Positions 54,050-64,000 of a stretch of 64,000 nucleotides of DNA are shown piece by piece. The stretch is from Portulaca oleracea (lineage: Eukaryota; Streptophyta; Magnoliopsida; Caryophyllales; Portulacaceae), in the NCBI GenBank assembly GCA_029582165.1, contig CM055884.1, positions 13,148,537-13,212,536 on the forward strand. Direction: 5' to 3'. The notes under the pieces are model-generated. The model was not told where the DNA came from. It ran no database searches and saw only the letters and a list, made by a program, of their open reading frames with translations. Position 1 is the first letter of the stretch; the number at the start of each line of letters is the position of its first letter. Position numbers and translations under genes: made by a program.

Positions 54050-54923
54050 GGAAATGTCAAATGGTAGGCATCAAATATTGGCTATTCCAAATGGTGAACT
54101 CCTTTTTAATATATTCCAAATGGTAGGTTTAATTATCAAACAATTCCAACCCGTAGGCAAAATTAAGCCAACCGTTAAATTTTTTTTTTAAAAAAAAAGA
54201 AAAACACAACTTTTTCAATTGAAAAACACAACATTTGAAACTAGAACACAGAAAAACGCCCTTCAATTTGTAAGAAACATCATATGGTGGGCAAATTCAA
54301 GCACCTAGTTCAGCCTAAAATCGCCATTGAAGAAGGAAACTCAAATTCAAGCCAAGTTGACAGCGAACCAACATCTACTCTAGATTTTACTCCAAGCCCT
54401 CCCACCATCTCCTCCACCAAGAGCTACCCCACTGAAAATGTCGCCGTTTTGGCTCACCTTCACCACGGATCTGATAATGTGTAAGGCTCTAACCAACCCA
54501 TCTCTGATTTTCCTCATGATTCTGCATTTTCATTTGAATTTGTGGTGGACGCTTCATTTTAAACCAAACCACAGAAAAATGAAAGGAAATCATACAAATT
54601 AAAACAGAAATCATACCCTGGTTGGAATGACCTTCATTTTAATTACTGGAGAAGGGCTTCCAAGTCGTCCTCTTTACCCCCTGTTTTGGAAACCAGTGGC
54701 CTTCATTTTCCAGGTGACATGTCGAAGGTGAGGGGTAATCCCTCTCAATTGAAAAAGTTGTGTTTTTCTTTTCTTTTTTTTTAATAAAAAAATTTTAACG
54801 GTAGGTTTAATTTTGCCTACATATTAGAATTGTTTGATAATCAAGTCTACCATTTGGAATATATTAAAAAGGTGTTCACCATTTGGAATAACCAATACTT
54901 GATGCCTATTATTTGGAATTTCC
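54050..54923. mobile_element. TIR element with an exon-like internal ORF
   Basis: About 54050-54235 (GGAAATGTCAAATGGTAGGC onward) is the reverse complement of about 54740-54923, including CCAAATGGTAGGTTTAATTA and CAATTGAAAAAGTTGTG-type blocks. T-runs border both sides. The unique core (54240-54740) has non-repeat composition and a 66-codon frame. No transposase. The target duplication could not be fixed because the ends lie in homopolymers. Confidence 0.8.
54284..54484 (+). pseudogene. Exon-like ORF inside the TIR element (possible gene capture)
   Basis: ATG at 54284 opens 66 codons (MVGKFKHLVQPKIAIEEGNS onward), Ser/Thr/Pro-rich in the middle and ending at a TAA that overlaps a splice-donor-like GTGTAAGG. 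Composition is normal for coding DNA and unlike the AT-rich arms. I do not recognise the protein. It is most simply read as a captured host exon; a chance ORF is possible. Confidence 0.35.
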
Positions 54924-55019
54924 TTTTTTTTTTCCAAGGGTATACAACAACCATCTAGAAGATCTTCTCTCAAGGGCTTTTCCGAGAATATTCTCAAAAA
55001 TTAAAGAAGACAACTCTCT

Positions 55020-55260
55020 ATGAAAACTTGAACTCCTAACTAAAGGTCTGTCAAATTCATGGATAAATTCAATTTACCAAAATTTACTAGTATTTGCCTA
55101 AATTTACCAAAATTTACCAGAACTTATCAAAAATTACAGTTAAAAAACAAAAAAAATTAATTTTAATATATTAACATAAATTTGTCAAAAGTTACCAAAA
55201 TTTACCAAAAATTATCAAAACTTACCAAAATTTAACTTTTATCCAGCTACCTTTTACACA
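55020..55260. repeat. AAATTTACCAAAATTTACC low-complexity repeat
   Basis: Short units close to AAATTTACCAAA or AAATTATCAAA recur about ten times with irregular spacing. Confidence 0.7.
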
Positions 55261-55338
55261 CCCTAAATCCCTATTAATAGAAAGCCCGAATTTTACCAGT
55301 CAATTTGCTGTTCTATTAACTTGCCTAAAAACATGAGA

Positions 55339-55640
55339 TTAAATTGTCCGTAAATTTAACTTTACTGCATCTTTCCAAATACTTCGGAATGTCCCACACC
55401 AACATATTAATCTTGACCAAACCTTGCTATGGCTTACTCCAACCCAAGAAGCCTCCTTAGGAACTTTACGATTAAACAGACGAGCATCAAAAGCCAAGGA
55501 ATCTGTAAGCTCGTTCTTAATCTTCCACTCGGCTGAAGCACTCTTTGCTCTAATTAGAGTGCTATAAAGAGGGACCGAAATGTTATTAAAAGTGACCAAG
55601 TTTCTAGTTTTCCAAATGCTCAATCATCACCCGCTCAAAC
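55339..55640 (-). pseudogene. LINE-derived fragment
   Basis: The minus-strand frame starts MSIWKTRNLVTFNN and continues with EWKIKNEL. SIWKxRNxxxFNN is the conserved block between the reverse transcriptase and RNase H parts of plant LINE polyproteins. There is no ATG context, RT domain or RNase H domain in the expected frame, so only a short piece remains. It ends WKDAVKLN before a stop. Confidence 0.65.
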
Positions 55641-56253
55641 TTATTATTTCAAGTACCACTTCTACATCTTCTAAGACCATATATAGCGCAAAGAATTTTA
55701 TCTTGGAACTCGTGCATAGTTCCCAAATTTCTTTCCAATAGGGAACGATTTTTCAGCTACGCAAATGAAGGAACTCTGCAGAGAGAAGAACGCTGCTTTT
55801 TTATTTTTTTGTTTTTAAATTTTTTATTCCATATATAGTGTAGTTTTGGTCCTTTTGGACAATATAAAACCAAAATAAAAAGATAAAATATGTGAAAAAG
55901 TAAAGTGGATTCCATAAATAAATATTTTTAGGTAAAAAGTAGGAATGAGTTCTATTATTGTAGGATAAATAAAATGAAGTACTAAAAAGTAAAAATGATG
56001 GGTGATATGGAAGGGGCGAACCCCTACCTACATTCCAAAATTTGGGAACACATTGCATTTGCTCTAAGGAAACAATGCAACCCATCCTGATCTCTATTGC
56101 TACTGGGCAAGGTGCCAGATATCCGGTACATAGGGACAATGGAGCAGAACATGTTCTGACTCTATTCCATTGTTACACATGGGACAATCTTCAGGAATGT
56201 CCATTCCACAGTAAACTAAATTGCCCCCAACTTGAAGAATCTCAAATCAAGAC
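55641..56253. other. Spacer before the copia element
   Basis: AT-rich to about 56030, then mixed composition. No gene recognised. The 5' edge of the copia LTR may lie in or just after this stretch. Confidence 0.35.
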
Positions 56254-57038
56254 TGAGGACCTCATCGCAGCAAGCTCCGAGGACCTCATTGTAGCACACT
56301 CAGAGGATCTCCAACGACAACACTGAAGTTTTGTTTGAAAGACTAAACAAACAATAATTTAGGGAAGTATCTTCTAAAAACCCTAAATTATACTTTCTCA
56401 TATTCGACATGATCTGATACAATAACCGCTACCTTCCTTATTTCCAGATATCACTCTTACGGAAAAAGAATCAAGGATATCAAGAAGGTTTTGAAGAAAG
56501 CTCAAGAATGGAAACTATTCTTTGGAGAATAAAGAAGTCGTTGCTGCCTCCAACTCCCAAATATATATATGGCTGTATACCTACCTTGAAGTATACGAGA
56601 TTTCCAAGCAAGTAAATCTGAGTAGGAACTTTGTGAGAAAAATTTCTGAGTGTAGGAATATTGTAATAGTATTCTAAGTATAGTCACAAGTTGTTAGTGG
56701 TGAGTGTGTAACCAGTGAACCCTCTGGTAAGGATCTCTAAGGTCGTTAGTTTGAAGTGAGGAAGGAGTCTCACTTCGAAGTTCTCTTTGTTTGTAACTGC
56801 CTCTTCTGTGAGGCCTCAATATAGAAGACATCTGCTAAGTCTTCCACCTCTGTAGGCCAATTGAGGACCTCACAGTCTTCATTTGAGTTGAGTAGTAACC
56901 TCCTCTGTCTTAAGCACTTTTGTTCTATTAATAAAGAAGTATTTTTCATTATATAAAAGTGTTATTAACGAGTTGTGTTGACTGGAGTGCAGAATTTATT
57001 TACTTAACCCTATTCACCCCCTCTCTAGGGTTATTTCA
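56254..57038 (+). mobile_element. 5' LTR of a Ty1/copia element (left edge uncertain)
   Basis: The right edge is firm: CACCCCCTCTCTAGGGTTAT ends in TTCA at 57038, two bases before a copia primer-binding site. The TG at 56254 is a plausible left edge but cannot be proved without the 3' LTR. Inside are a TATATATATGG box near 56562 and AATAAAG near 56930. GAGGACCTCA / GAGGCCTCA words recur in the LTR and near the polypurine tracts. Confidence 0.6.
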
Positions 57039-57040
57039 GT

Positions 57041-57055
57041 TGGTATCAGAGCAGG
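57041..57055 (+). promoter_or_regulatory. Copia primer-binding site (initiator Met-tRNA)
   Basis: TGGTATCAGAGCAGG directly follows the LTR. TGGTATCAGAGC is the standard plant copia site, complementary to the 3' end of initiator Met-tRNA. Confidence 0.9.
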
Positions 57056-57095
57056 TCCACAGATCTCAAGAGTCTAACAACTCGTGGTAAAGATC

Positions 57096-58413
57096 ATGGC
57101 CGACCTCAACACAACCGAAGCTCCCCAAGGACGCTCATGGACAAGAGCACCTCTCCTCACTGGTGAAAACTATAGAATATGGAAAAGGCAAATGGAAATA
57201 TTCCTTAGAGACCAAGATGAGGACCTCTGGATCATTGTCACTGAAGGAGATTTTCCCACTCCCACAAAGAAGAACACTGCAAACCAGGATGTCCCAAAAG
57301 AAAGATCTGAAATGACAGCTGAAGAGCTCACCACCTTGGGAAAAATATTCGTGCTTTAAATTTACTATATTGCAGTTTGAATCCAAATAATTTTGAACGT
57401 GTATCTAACTGTGAAAATGCCAAACAGGTTTGGGAATACTTAGTCACCTCATATGAGGGTACAAGCCAAGTTAAAGACATCAAAATGGACATTCTCGTCC
57501 AGAAATATGAGGCTTTTAAAATGGAAGAAGATGAATCCATTGAAGAGATGTACAAGAGATTTAGCAGTATTGCTAACCACCTCAAGTCACTTGGGAAGAA
57601 CTACTCCAATGAGGAACAAGTCAGAAAGGTCCTCAAATGTTTGCCAAGAAGAAAGTGGGGTCCAAAAGTCACAGCCATTGAAGAAGCACAGAACTTGAAA
57701 GTCCTCAAATTGGAAGAACTCATTGGGAAACTGTTGGCTCATGAGATCCAATTAAGCGACCTCACAGAACCTAAAGGAGTTGCCCTCAAAGCAACCAAGG
57801 ATTCTGATGATGAATCAGATGAGGATAAAGAAGAAACAATGGCTATGCTGGCAAGAGGGTTCAAAAAATTATACAAGAAAAATCCGACCTTTCGAGGCTA
57901 CATCAAGGATGGACAGCACAGAAAACCAAAAGGTAAGGCCTCTATGAGAGAAGAATCTGACCCCTTTACTTGTTATGGTTGTGGCAGCGCAGAACACTTG
58001 GTCAAAGATTGTCCTCACGCAAGAAAGAATAAAGACAGAAGAAACATGAGGCCCAAACAACAACAGCGTAGGGCAATGCTTGCAACTTGGAGTGACAGTG
58101 ACTCAAGTGAGGATAACAGTGATGTTGATGAGGTTGCAAATGTCTGCCTGATGACTCAACTAAATGAGGAACCAGAAATGTCCTCAACCCAAGAAGAGGT
58201 AAACATTGATGACCTCCTCAATCTCTCGCCTTTACATCTTGCTCATAAATGTTTGCATCTGTTTAAATATTCCAAGTCATTGATAGAAAGAATCAAGTAC
58301 CTTACCAAGCATGTTCAGAGTCTCAGTGAGGCTAAGGACAATCTAAACGCTCAAAATGACCTCCTATTCACAGAAAGCAACAGACTATCTCTTGAGGTTA
58401 AAGACTGCTTGTA
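57096..58413 (+). pseudogene. Copia gag, frameshifted and truncated
   Basis: ATG at 57096 opens a gag frame (LLTGENYRIWKRQME, typical of the UBN2-type gag domain) that shifts at the A-run 57341-57345. The remainder, including ENAKQVWEYLVTSYEG and RFSSIANHLKSLG, is in another frame up to 58413. A CCHC knuckle lies at about 57971-58014 (CYGCGSAEHLVKDC), followed by an acidic stretch and a coiled-coil tail. The tail is cut by the gypsy LTR that begins at 58410. One frameshift and a foreign 3' end make it non-functional. Confidence 0.85.
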
Positions 58414-59613
58414 GACACCGGATTTTGTACCATCATTAGTTTTAGTTGTTTGTAAAAATAAGCTAGCCGAATAGTTTAGTAGCATGCAAACCCATCTCTT
58501 TTCTAGCCCGAAAACGGGCATAATGGCCCAAATGTTACGGGCCTGAGTATAATAGCCCGAAAACGAGCGGGAACCCGTCTGGGTTCTTTGGGCCTGAGCA
58601 TAGCTCAGCTCGGCAGAACCCGTCCTCGGCTGGCTGGCCGAGATCCGTCGACGGCTAAACCTAAACCCTAGAACGCATCCCTTGCCTCCCCCATTCCACT
58701 ATAAATTAAACCTTTTTTTTTCCCTTCCGGACAGACCAAGGTATGCTAGAGTATTGACACTAGCATATTCTCTCCATCTCTTCTTTCCCTTTGCATGCTG
58801 CTTCACTAAAGGTTAGCACAGTTGTAGTTGATGTAATCCATATAGCATAATCTATGGAACTTATTCTTTTTTATTTTCTTTGTCTTGCATGATTTTAATG
58901 ATAAATTTGTGAAATTCATACCTAATTCCTCCCTCTTTACTTTTGTTTTGCTTTAATTTAATTCTAGTAGAGTCTATTCGTTGAATAGGCGGATTTGATG
59001 ATTTTTATTATCAAATTCGTAACCTTACCCCCGAATCCATCTCTGGATTCGCAGGCTGGAGTCTGTATCTAATGGTTTGTTGTTTTTCTCCTAAAATTCA
59101 ACTGGCGACTCTATTTTCGTGCTTTGGTTTTCTTTTCCTTTTTATGGTTTTTATGACCTATTTTATGTTTAACGCCAAAGGTAATCCGGCTTGGTTCAAT
59201 CCATGAACCCAGGCGGGTTCCTGTCCTCTTTTCACTCTCTTTTGCTTCGTCTCTTTATTCGGCAAAATTCGCAGATAGCGCAATGGAACCCGGCTTGGTT
59301 CCTATCTTCTCTTCTCTCTTTGTTTTTTTTCCTTTTTTCGTAGGGTTTTACAGCTAAGAACCCGTCTTGGTTCTGCATGAACTCAGACGGGTTCCTTTGT
59401 TGTTTTCCCTTCCTTTTTTTGTCCCTTTCTTTCTTCTTTCTTAAAAAGGTGAATCTAGGGCTCGGGCGCATAAATCGTTTTTTTTAATCTGTTAACAAAG
59501 TTCTTTCTTAAAAGTTCAACCTTATTTAAGGTTAAGCAATCCTAGTCGGCTCCCAATCACTCCTTAAATAGCGCCGCGAAAAAAGGTCATCGATCAATTT
59601 TTCGGGGTCTACA
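58410..59613 (+). mobile_element. Ty3/gypsy-type LTR inside the copia element
   Basis: Starts TGTAGAC and ends GTCTACA, the TG...CA inverted termini expected of an LTR, 1204 bp long. It contains repeated phrases around CCCGTCTGGGTTC / CCCGGCTTGGTTC. A primer-binding site follows within a few bases. No second LTR is found in the window. Confidence 0.8.
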
Positions 59614-59615
59614 GA

Positions 59616-59635
59616 TTGGCGACTCCACTTGGGAC
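59616..59635 (+). promoter_or_regulatory. Gypsy primer-binding site
   Basis: TTGGCGACTCCACTTGGGAC lies two bases after the LTR. TGGCGACTC.CTGGGGA-type sites are used by Tat/Ogre-lineage gypsy elements of plants. Lineage assignment is inference. Confidence 0.75.
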
Positions 59636-60972
59636 TTAAACTTAAAAAGAGGGTAAAACTTGAAAGAATTAAATTTTAGTGTTTTTGTAAAAAAGGGAGG
59701 AATTAATTTATTTCACATTTTTATCATTTTTTTTTAGGCATATTGCATACCAGGCTACTCTTGGGCCTTTATGGCTGGGGAGCACAAAAGCGTTGGTTTA
59801 GGTTTTAAAACTAGGAATCAACCCCGAGAGCGGGAGATCACTACTTGTGGGATGCACTTACATCGCCAAGCATTTGATCTCTCCTCTCCCCGTGTTACAC
59901 TCTAAAAGTTTCCTTGAAACCCAAAGAGCAACACCCCACACATTTTTCCTATGAACTCCACATAAGGGAAAATGCACCGGGGCGAGAACATGTGGTACCC
60001 TATTTATCTCCCTAAACCTAGAAAAACCCTGGATCTAAAGCCATGGTTAGGCTCATCTCGCATCTGTATGTCATGTGAATTAATCCTGTAAAAAGTTGAG
60101 TGCAAGTGTCTAGCCCGATCATGAGTAGAACGTCATTCTAGCCCGCGTAGGATCAAATGAGAGACGGACTGGCCCAAACCCAGACGGGTTTGCAGTGCCT
60201 GGCCTAGTTGGACTCACTGTGGAATCCTGTCTGTGCCTATTTGAAAGGGAGGAATTACAGTTCAAACCTGCACGGTTTGGGCCTGCTTTTTCTCCTTCCA
60301 CATCGCCAAACTGCTCGACATCGCATTAGCCCAATCCACTTACTATTGATCCTATTCGCCCTTTATGGCGCCCCTTGAGTCGCTGTCACCCGCTACCATC
60401 ATGCTAGGTCCATATAGAGTTAGGGCATGCACTCCCATAAAAGTGGGTGAGTCACCCTTATGTCAGCATGTAGGCGTCATGTCCATGTCCTGGGTTCATA
60501 TAGGTCTATTAAGTCATGCATGCATTGGGCGGGTGGCGTAAAGGTTCTTTCGAGCACTAGTCAGTTTCCATGCAGGCAAGATAACAGACCATCTCCGAGC
60601 CCGCATCCGTGACCCACGAACCGGCAGGCTCATTCACAATCCCAACTACAGACCGCCTGCCCAATCCAGTGAATCCAGTGAATCCACCATGACCACTAGC
60701 TTGCCTAGGCCCCCCTCAGAAAACTGTTGAGACTAATTCCATCCAGCGGAGGCCGTAAACCTTTCTTACTTTCAGTTTAACTTGCTTCACTTAGAAAAAT
60801 CTGGACGAGATCTCAAAAGTTTTTGAAACCTTTTCCTTCAAACCTTCTGATTTTGAGACAAGTTATGAAAGTTGTATCTGACTGCTTTGACTATCTTAGA
60901 AAGTATAAATGTGCGTGCCGCAAATCTTTGGGCTAAGTTTAGTTGATTGAGCCCATCCCGTGAGTCCACATT
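59636..60972 (+). mobile_element. Gypsy leader, cut at the junction with copia pol
   Basis: Non-coding, moderately GC-rich sequence expected after a gypsy primer site, with no gag domain recognised. It is joined directly to copia reverse transcriptase at about 60973. The exact breakpoint cannot be seen because part of the stretch before 60973 could belong to either element. Confidence 0.55.
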
Positions 60973-62253
60973 GCACCCGTTGCTCGCTTGGAGGCCATCA
61001 GGATCCTCCTCGCTTTTGCATCATCCAAAAATATCAAGCTACATCAAATGGATGTCAAGAGTGCCTTCCTAAATGGAGACCTCATTGAAGAAGTCTATGT
61101 TGAACAACCACCAGGCTTTGAGGACATCGCACATCAGAATCATGTCGTCCGCCTACATAAGGCCCTCTATGGGCTGAAGCAAGCTCCAAGAGCTTGGTAT
61201 GAGCGCCTCAGCAAGTTCCTCCTTCAGAATGATTTCAAAAGAGGCAAAGTGGACAAGACTCTCTTCATCAAAGAAAAGGATGGTGACTTCATCGTGGCAC
61301 AAATTTATGTTGATAACATCCTCTTTAGTGCCTCACATCCTTCTCTGGTTGAAGAATTCTCTCACCTCATGAGTGTTGAATTCGAAATGAGCCTCGTAGG
61401 TGAACTAACATTCTTCCTTGGTCTTCAAATCAAACAATCACAAGACGACATCTTTCTGAATCAAAGCAAGTACATTTCAGAGCTCCTCCAAAAATATCAG
61501 CTTGACTGCCTCAAGCACGCATCAAGTCCAATGTCCTCCACTCTCAAACTTGATTCAGACCTCACAGGTAAACCAGTATCAGAAAAGCTATATAGAGGTA
61601 TGATTGGCTCTCTCCTCTATCTTACAGCAAGTCGTCCTGATATTATGTTCAGTGTTTGCTTATGTGCGCGCTTTCAAAGCGCCCCAAAAGAATCTCACCT
61701 CTCTGTTGTCAAGAGAATTTTGCGCTATCTTGCAGGAACCAAAAGTTTCGGTCTTTGGTACCCTCGACAACATGACCTCCACCTCTGTGGTTACACCGAT
61801 GCTGATTTTGCCGGATACAAAATTGATAGAAAAAGCACCACCGGAGGATGTCAACTGCTTGGAGCCTCACTGGTTTCCTGGCAATCCAAGAAACAGACCT
61901 CAATGGCACTCTCCACTGCTGAGGCCGAGTATGTAGCTGCTGGATCATGTTGCGCTCAAATACTCTGGATCACACATCAACTAGAGGACCTCGGCCTCTA
62001 CTTCACAAATGTGCTCATCAAATGTGATAACATGAGCGCCATTCAAATAACCAAAAATCCAGTGTAGCATTCACGGACCAAACATATTGAAATACGTCAT
62101 CACTTTATCCATGATCATGTTGAAAAAGGCCATGTCAGCTTAGAGTTTGTTCCAACTCACCAGCAATTAGCTGACATTTTTACCAAACCTCTCCCGGAGG
62201 ACCAGTTTTCCTACATTAGGCGTGAGCTTGGCATGCTTCACCTCGATTCCTAA
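60973..62253 (+). pseudogene. Copia reverse transcriptase-RNase H, 5'-truncated, premature stop
   Basis: The frame begins in mid-domain (APVARLEAIRILLAFA) and keeps DVKSAFLNGDLIEEVYVEQP, LYGLKQAPRAWYERL and, in the RNase H part, GYTDADFAGYKIDRKSTTGG and STAEAEYVAA. The catalytic YVDD box reads YVDN (61306-61317), so polymerase activity should be lost. A TAG at 62065-62067 stops it; the same frame continues with recognisable C-terminal sequence (ADIFTKPL) to TAA at 62251-62253. Protease, integrase and the start of RT are missing. It is dead on three counts. Confidence 0.9.
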
Positions 62254-62264
62254 AGCTCATGGCA

Positions 62265-62345
62265 CCTCTTGAGGGGGAGTCTCCCCCATAGAGGCCCTCA
62301 CTTCACCCCCCAGCAGCTTTGGAGGGGGAGTTACTGTCTGAGGCC
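62265..62345 (+). promoter_or_regulatory. Two polypurine tracts after copia pol
   Basis: GAGGGGGAGT at about 62271 and GGAGGGGGAGTTA at about 62320 follow the pol stop. Repeated GAGGGGGAG tracts just after pol are typical of SIRE/Maximus-lineage copia elements. Confidence 0.65.
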
Positions 62346-62699
62346 CTCACTTACTATCAGGTATGATTTTTCTATTCTCTTTGTGAGTATCTGATGTCCT
62401 CATCAGTTTACTCTTCCTCTTTTTCTACAATAAATGGCCTCATCGATGAACTGATCACATCTCTCCATATGTGTCTCAGTCATTGATTTTTCTTAAATGT
62501 TTCAAATTTTTTTCGTTTTTTTGTCTCCTTTTCCCTCCTTTTTTTCTAACTTTCCAAAACTTTTTTCCAAATCTGATTTTCCAAATTCTTACCTTCCCAA
62601 GGTTCAGCCTCCTTTCCCCACCTTCCCAAATTAACTCCTCTCCATAAATAACCGTCCTATCAATCAACTCACAGTTCCCCACTGTTACTCCGCCGTTAT

Positions 62700-62710
<11 letters not shown>

Positions 62711-62753
<43 letters not shown>
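62711..62753 (+). repeat. (CT)n microsatellite
   Basis: About 22 CT units after a C-run, in the untranslated gap between copia pol and the downstream ORF. Confidence 0.95.
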
Positions 62754-62757
<4 letters not shown>

Positions 62758-62941
62758 TTTTCCATCCAACTTCTTCATGCCGTTAACCTAACCGTTCTCC
62801 TCTTTACCCCTCAAATCGCTTCTATTTAATCCCCTTCTCTTTTTCTACTTTTTCTTACTGACTGTCAATCCCGTTTCTTTTCACTCTCTTCCTCCACACC
62901 ACTCTCACTCAAATCCTCCATCTCTCCCCTCCTTTTCCACC

Positions 62942-64000
62942 ATGACAAAACACTCCACCAAGCCTGTTGCACCTTCTAGTGTACAACTTCGGTCGAGTAA
63001 ACCTCTCACCTCTCCGGACACTACCTCCACTAACTCGTCCTCTGACGAGCTTGCTATCATTCCCCGTCCTGCTCCCACCACTGCCTGGCACCAGGAGTTC
63101 CTCCGCAAACTCCTCGAGACTATTAAGAAGCGTCCCCTTCTCCATTGCGACAGGGTTGATCTCCAAAACCTCCAAGGTACCAAATTCACCTTCCTTTCCA
63201 CCCTTTTTGCCCTTGGCTGTGATCTGTTCTTTAATGGTGATGACTATTGCTATCCTGACATTGTCTTCGAATTCTACGCCCATCTTGAGAATACCTCTCA
63301 AAATTCTTCCAAACCAACTTACAAAACCACTGTTTCTGGGCGTGAAATCCACCTCTTAGCCCAGAATTCTAGGGATGACCCCAGACCCTTCAAAACTTGC
63401 CCTTTCTGATGTCACTGACGCCCGTTCTGAACTCCTCTCGACCTATGGCAAACTAACCACCACAAAATACCCTCAATACACGAATCTTCAGTTTGAGGCT
63501 CGCTGTCTCTACTTCATAGTGGTTAGTACAATCCTTCCCAGGGGAACCTCCAAAGAAACCATTAATGAGCCCTGTGCTTCATTTCTGCTGAATATCCTCA
63601 AAGACTGTCATCCGGACATGGGTGAGGTCGTCCTCAACCACATTGTCAAAGCTGGCTCTAGTTCTACTGGTCCCTTCCCATACTCCAACCTCTCAATCAT
63701 CTTTTTCGAAAGTTCCATATTCCCTTCCTGATGATGCAAAGTCCCCCATATCTCTCTCTACCATCACAACAGCTACTCTGGAATCTCTAGGCTACCATCC
63801 TCACCCTTCTCGTCACTAGATGCATGTCGATGACCTCAAGCCCTTACCAGCCTCATCCTCTATCCCGTCCATCTCTGATGCCTCAGCACCACTGCAAACT
63901 CAGCTTGATCTCCTCCATTCTGAAGTCCAGTCCCTCCAAACCGAAGTGCGTCATCTGCAGGACCTCCACCTTGCTCTTCAAGCAAATCTTCTGGTCAGCT
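62942..64000 (+). pseudogene. Additional downstream ORF of the copia element, broken
   Basis: ATG at 62942 opens a 155-codon frame (MTKHSTKPVAPSSVQLRSSK onward). The sequence then continues in a second frame (about 63375-63731) and a third (63730 on), with a TAG at 63817-63819 and a coiled-coil-like stretch (LLHSEVQSLQTEVRHLQDLH) to the window edge. The first part (GTKFTFLSTLFALGCDLFFN and DIVFEFYAHL) resembles the plant retrotransposon-associated domain sometimes called putative plant transposon protein. Its place after pol matches the env-like ORF of SIRE elements, but I see no membrane segment, so the role is unknown. The 3' end and the 3' LTR are outside the window. Confidence 0.6.

Noticed and set aside
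62942..64000. Downstream ORF as an independent host gene
   Set aside because: It lies just after copia pol and its polypurine tracts, is broken in three frames, and resembles a retrotransposon-associated domain.

Overview
This window is nuclear DNA from a flowering plant, most likely a eudicot. The genes are split by GT-AG introns and the gene bodies are GC-richer than the AT-rich spacers. One gene encodes the plant organellar (bacterial-type) isoleucyl-tRNA synthetase. Spacers and introns are full of plant transposon types: long-TIR elements, MITEs, LINE debris, and Ty1/copia and Ty3/gypsy retrotransposons. The species cannot be fixed. TGAGACGGTCTCAC-type termini in one intron weakly suggest Caryophyllales.

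Layout. 1-6.1 kb is transposon: a 3.8 kb element with roughly 0.8-1.06 kb inverted arms, then a 1.66 kb TIR element that seems to carry host-derived sequence. 8.4-16.7 kb (minus strand) holds a complete organellar isoleucyl-tRNA synthetase gene of 11 coding exons (1069 aa), with a probable 5'UTR intron extending to about 17.8 kb. 19.5 kb and 23.0 kb (both minus) hold two intronless microprotein genes: a 52-aa two-helix membrane protein I do not recognise, and a 57-aa relative of the mitochondrial microprotein STMP1. 25.7-32.6 kb (plus) holds a 15-exon gene for a 455-aa protein with a HIT-type zinc finger and a CCHC zinc knuckle. 33.8-35.8 kb (plus) holds a LENG1-like Cir_N-domain gene. 38.3-42.3 kb (plus) holds a small heavy-metal-associated (HMA) protein gene whose first intron is packed with MITEs. 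42.9-48.2 kb (minus) holds a secreted DsbA/thioredoxin-fold protein whose 4.1 kb intron is also filled with repeats.

From 48.5 kb to the end I see no convincing host gene. This part has a 740-bp hairpin element with a clear target-site duplication, retroelement debris, a TIR element with an exon-like ORF, a LINE fragment, and from about 56.3 kb a decayed copia element of apparent SIRE/Maximus type. Its gag is frameshifted. Its protease-integrase region is absent, and a gypsy-type LTR with tRNA-primer site and leader occupies that place. Its reverse transcriptase carries YVDN in place of YVDD and ends at a premature stop.

The genes look like independent housekeeping loci, not a co-regulated cluster. 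I joined exons by hand from GT/AG sites, frame continuity and family resemblance. All seven models keep an open frame through every junction, but no transcript evidence was available. I found no new multi-gene system. The most interesting items are the 52-aa microprotein, the copia/gypsy chimera, the elements that seem to carry host-like sequence, and two insertions datable from target duplications or an adjacent empty site.
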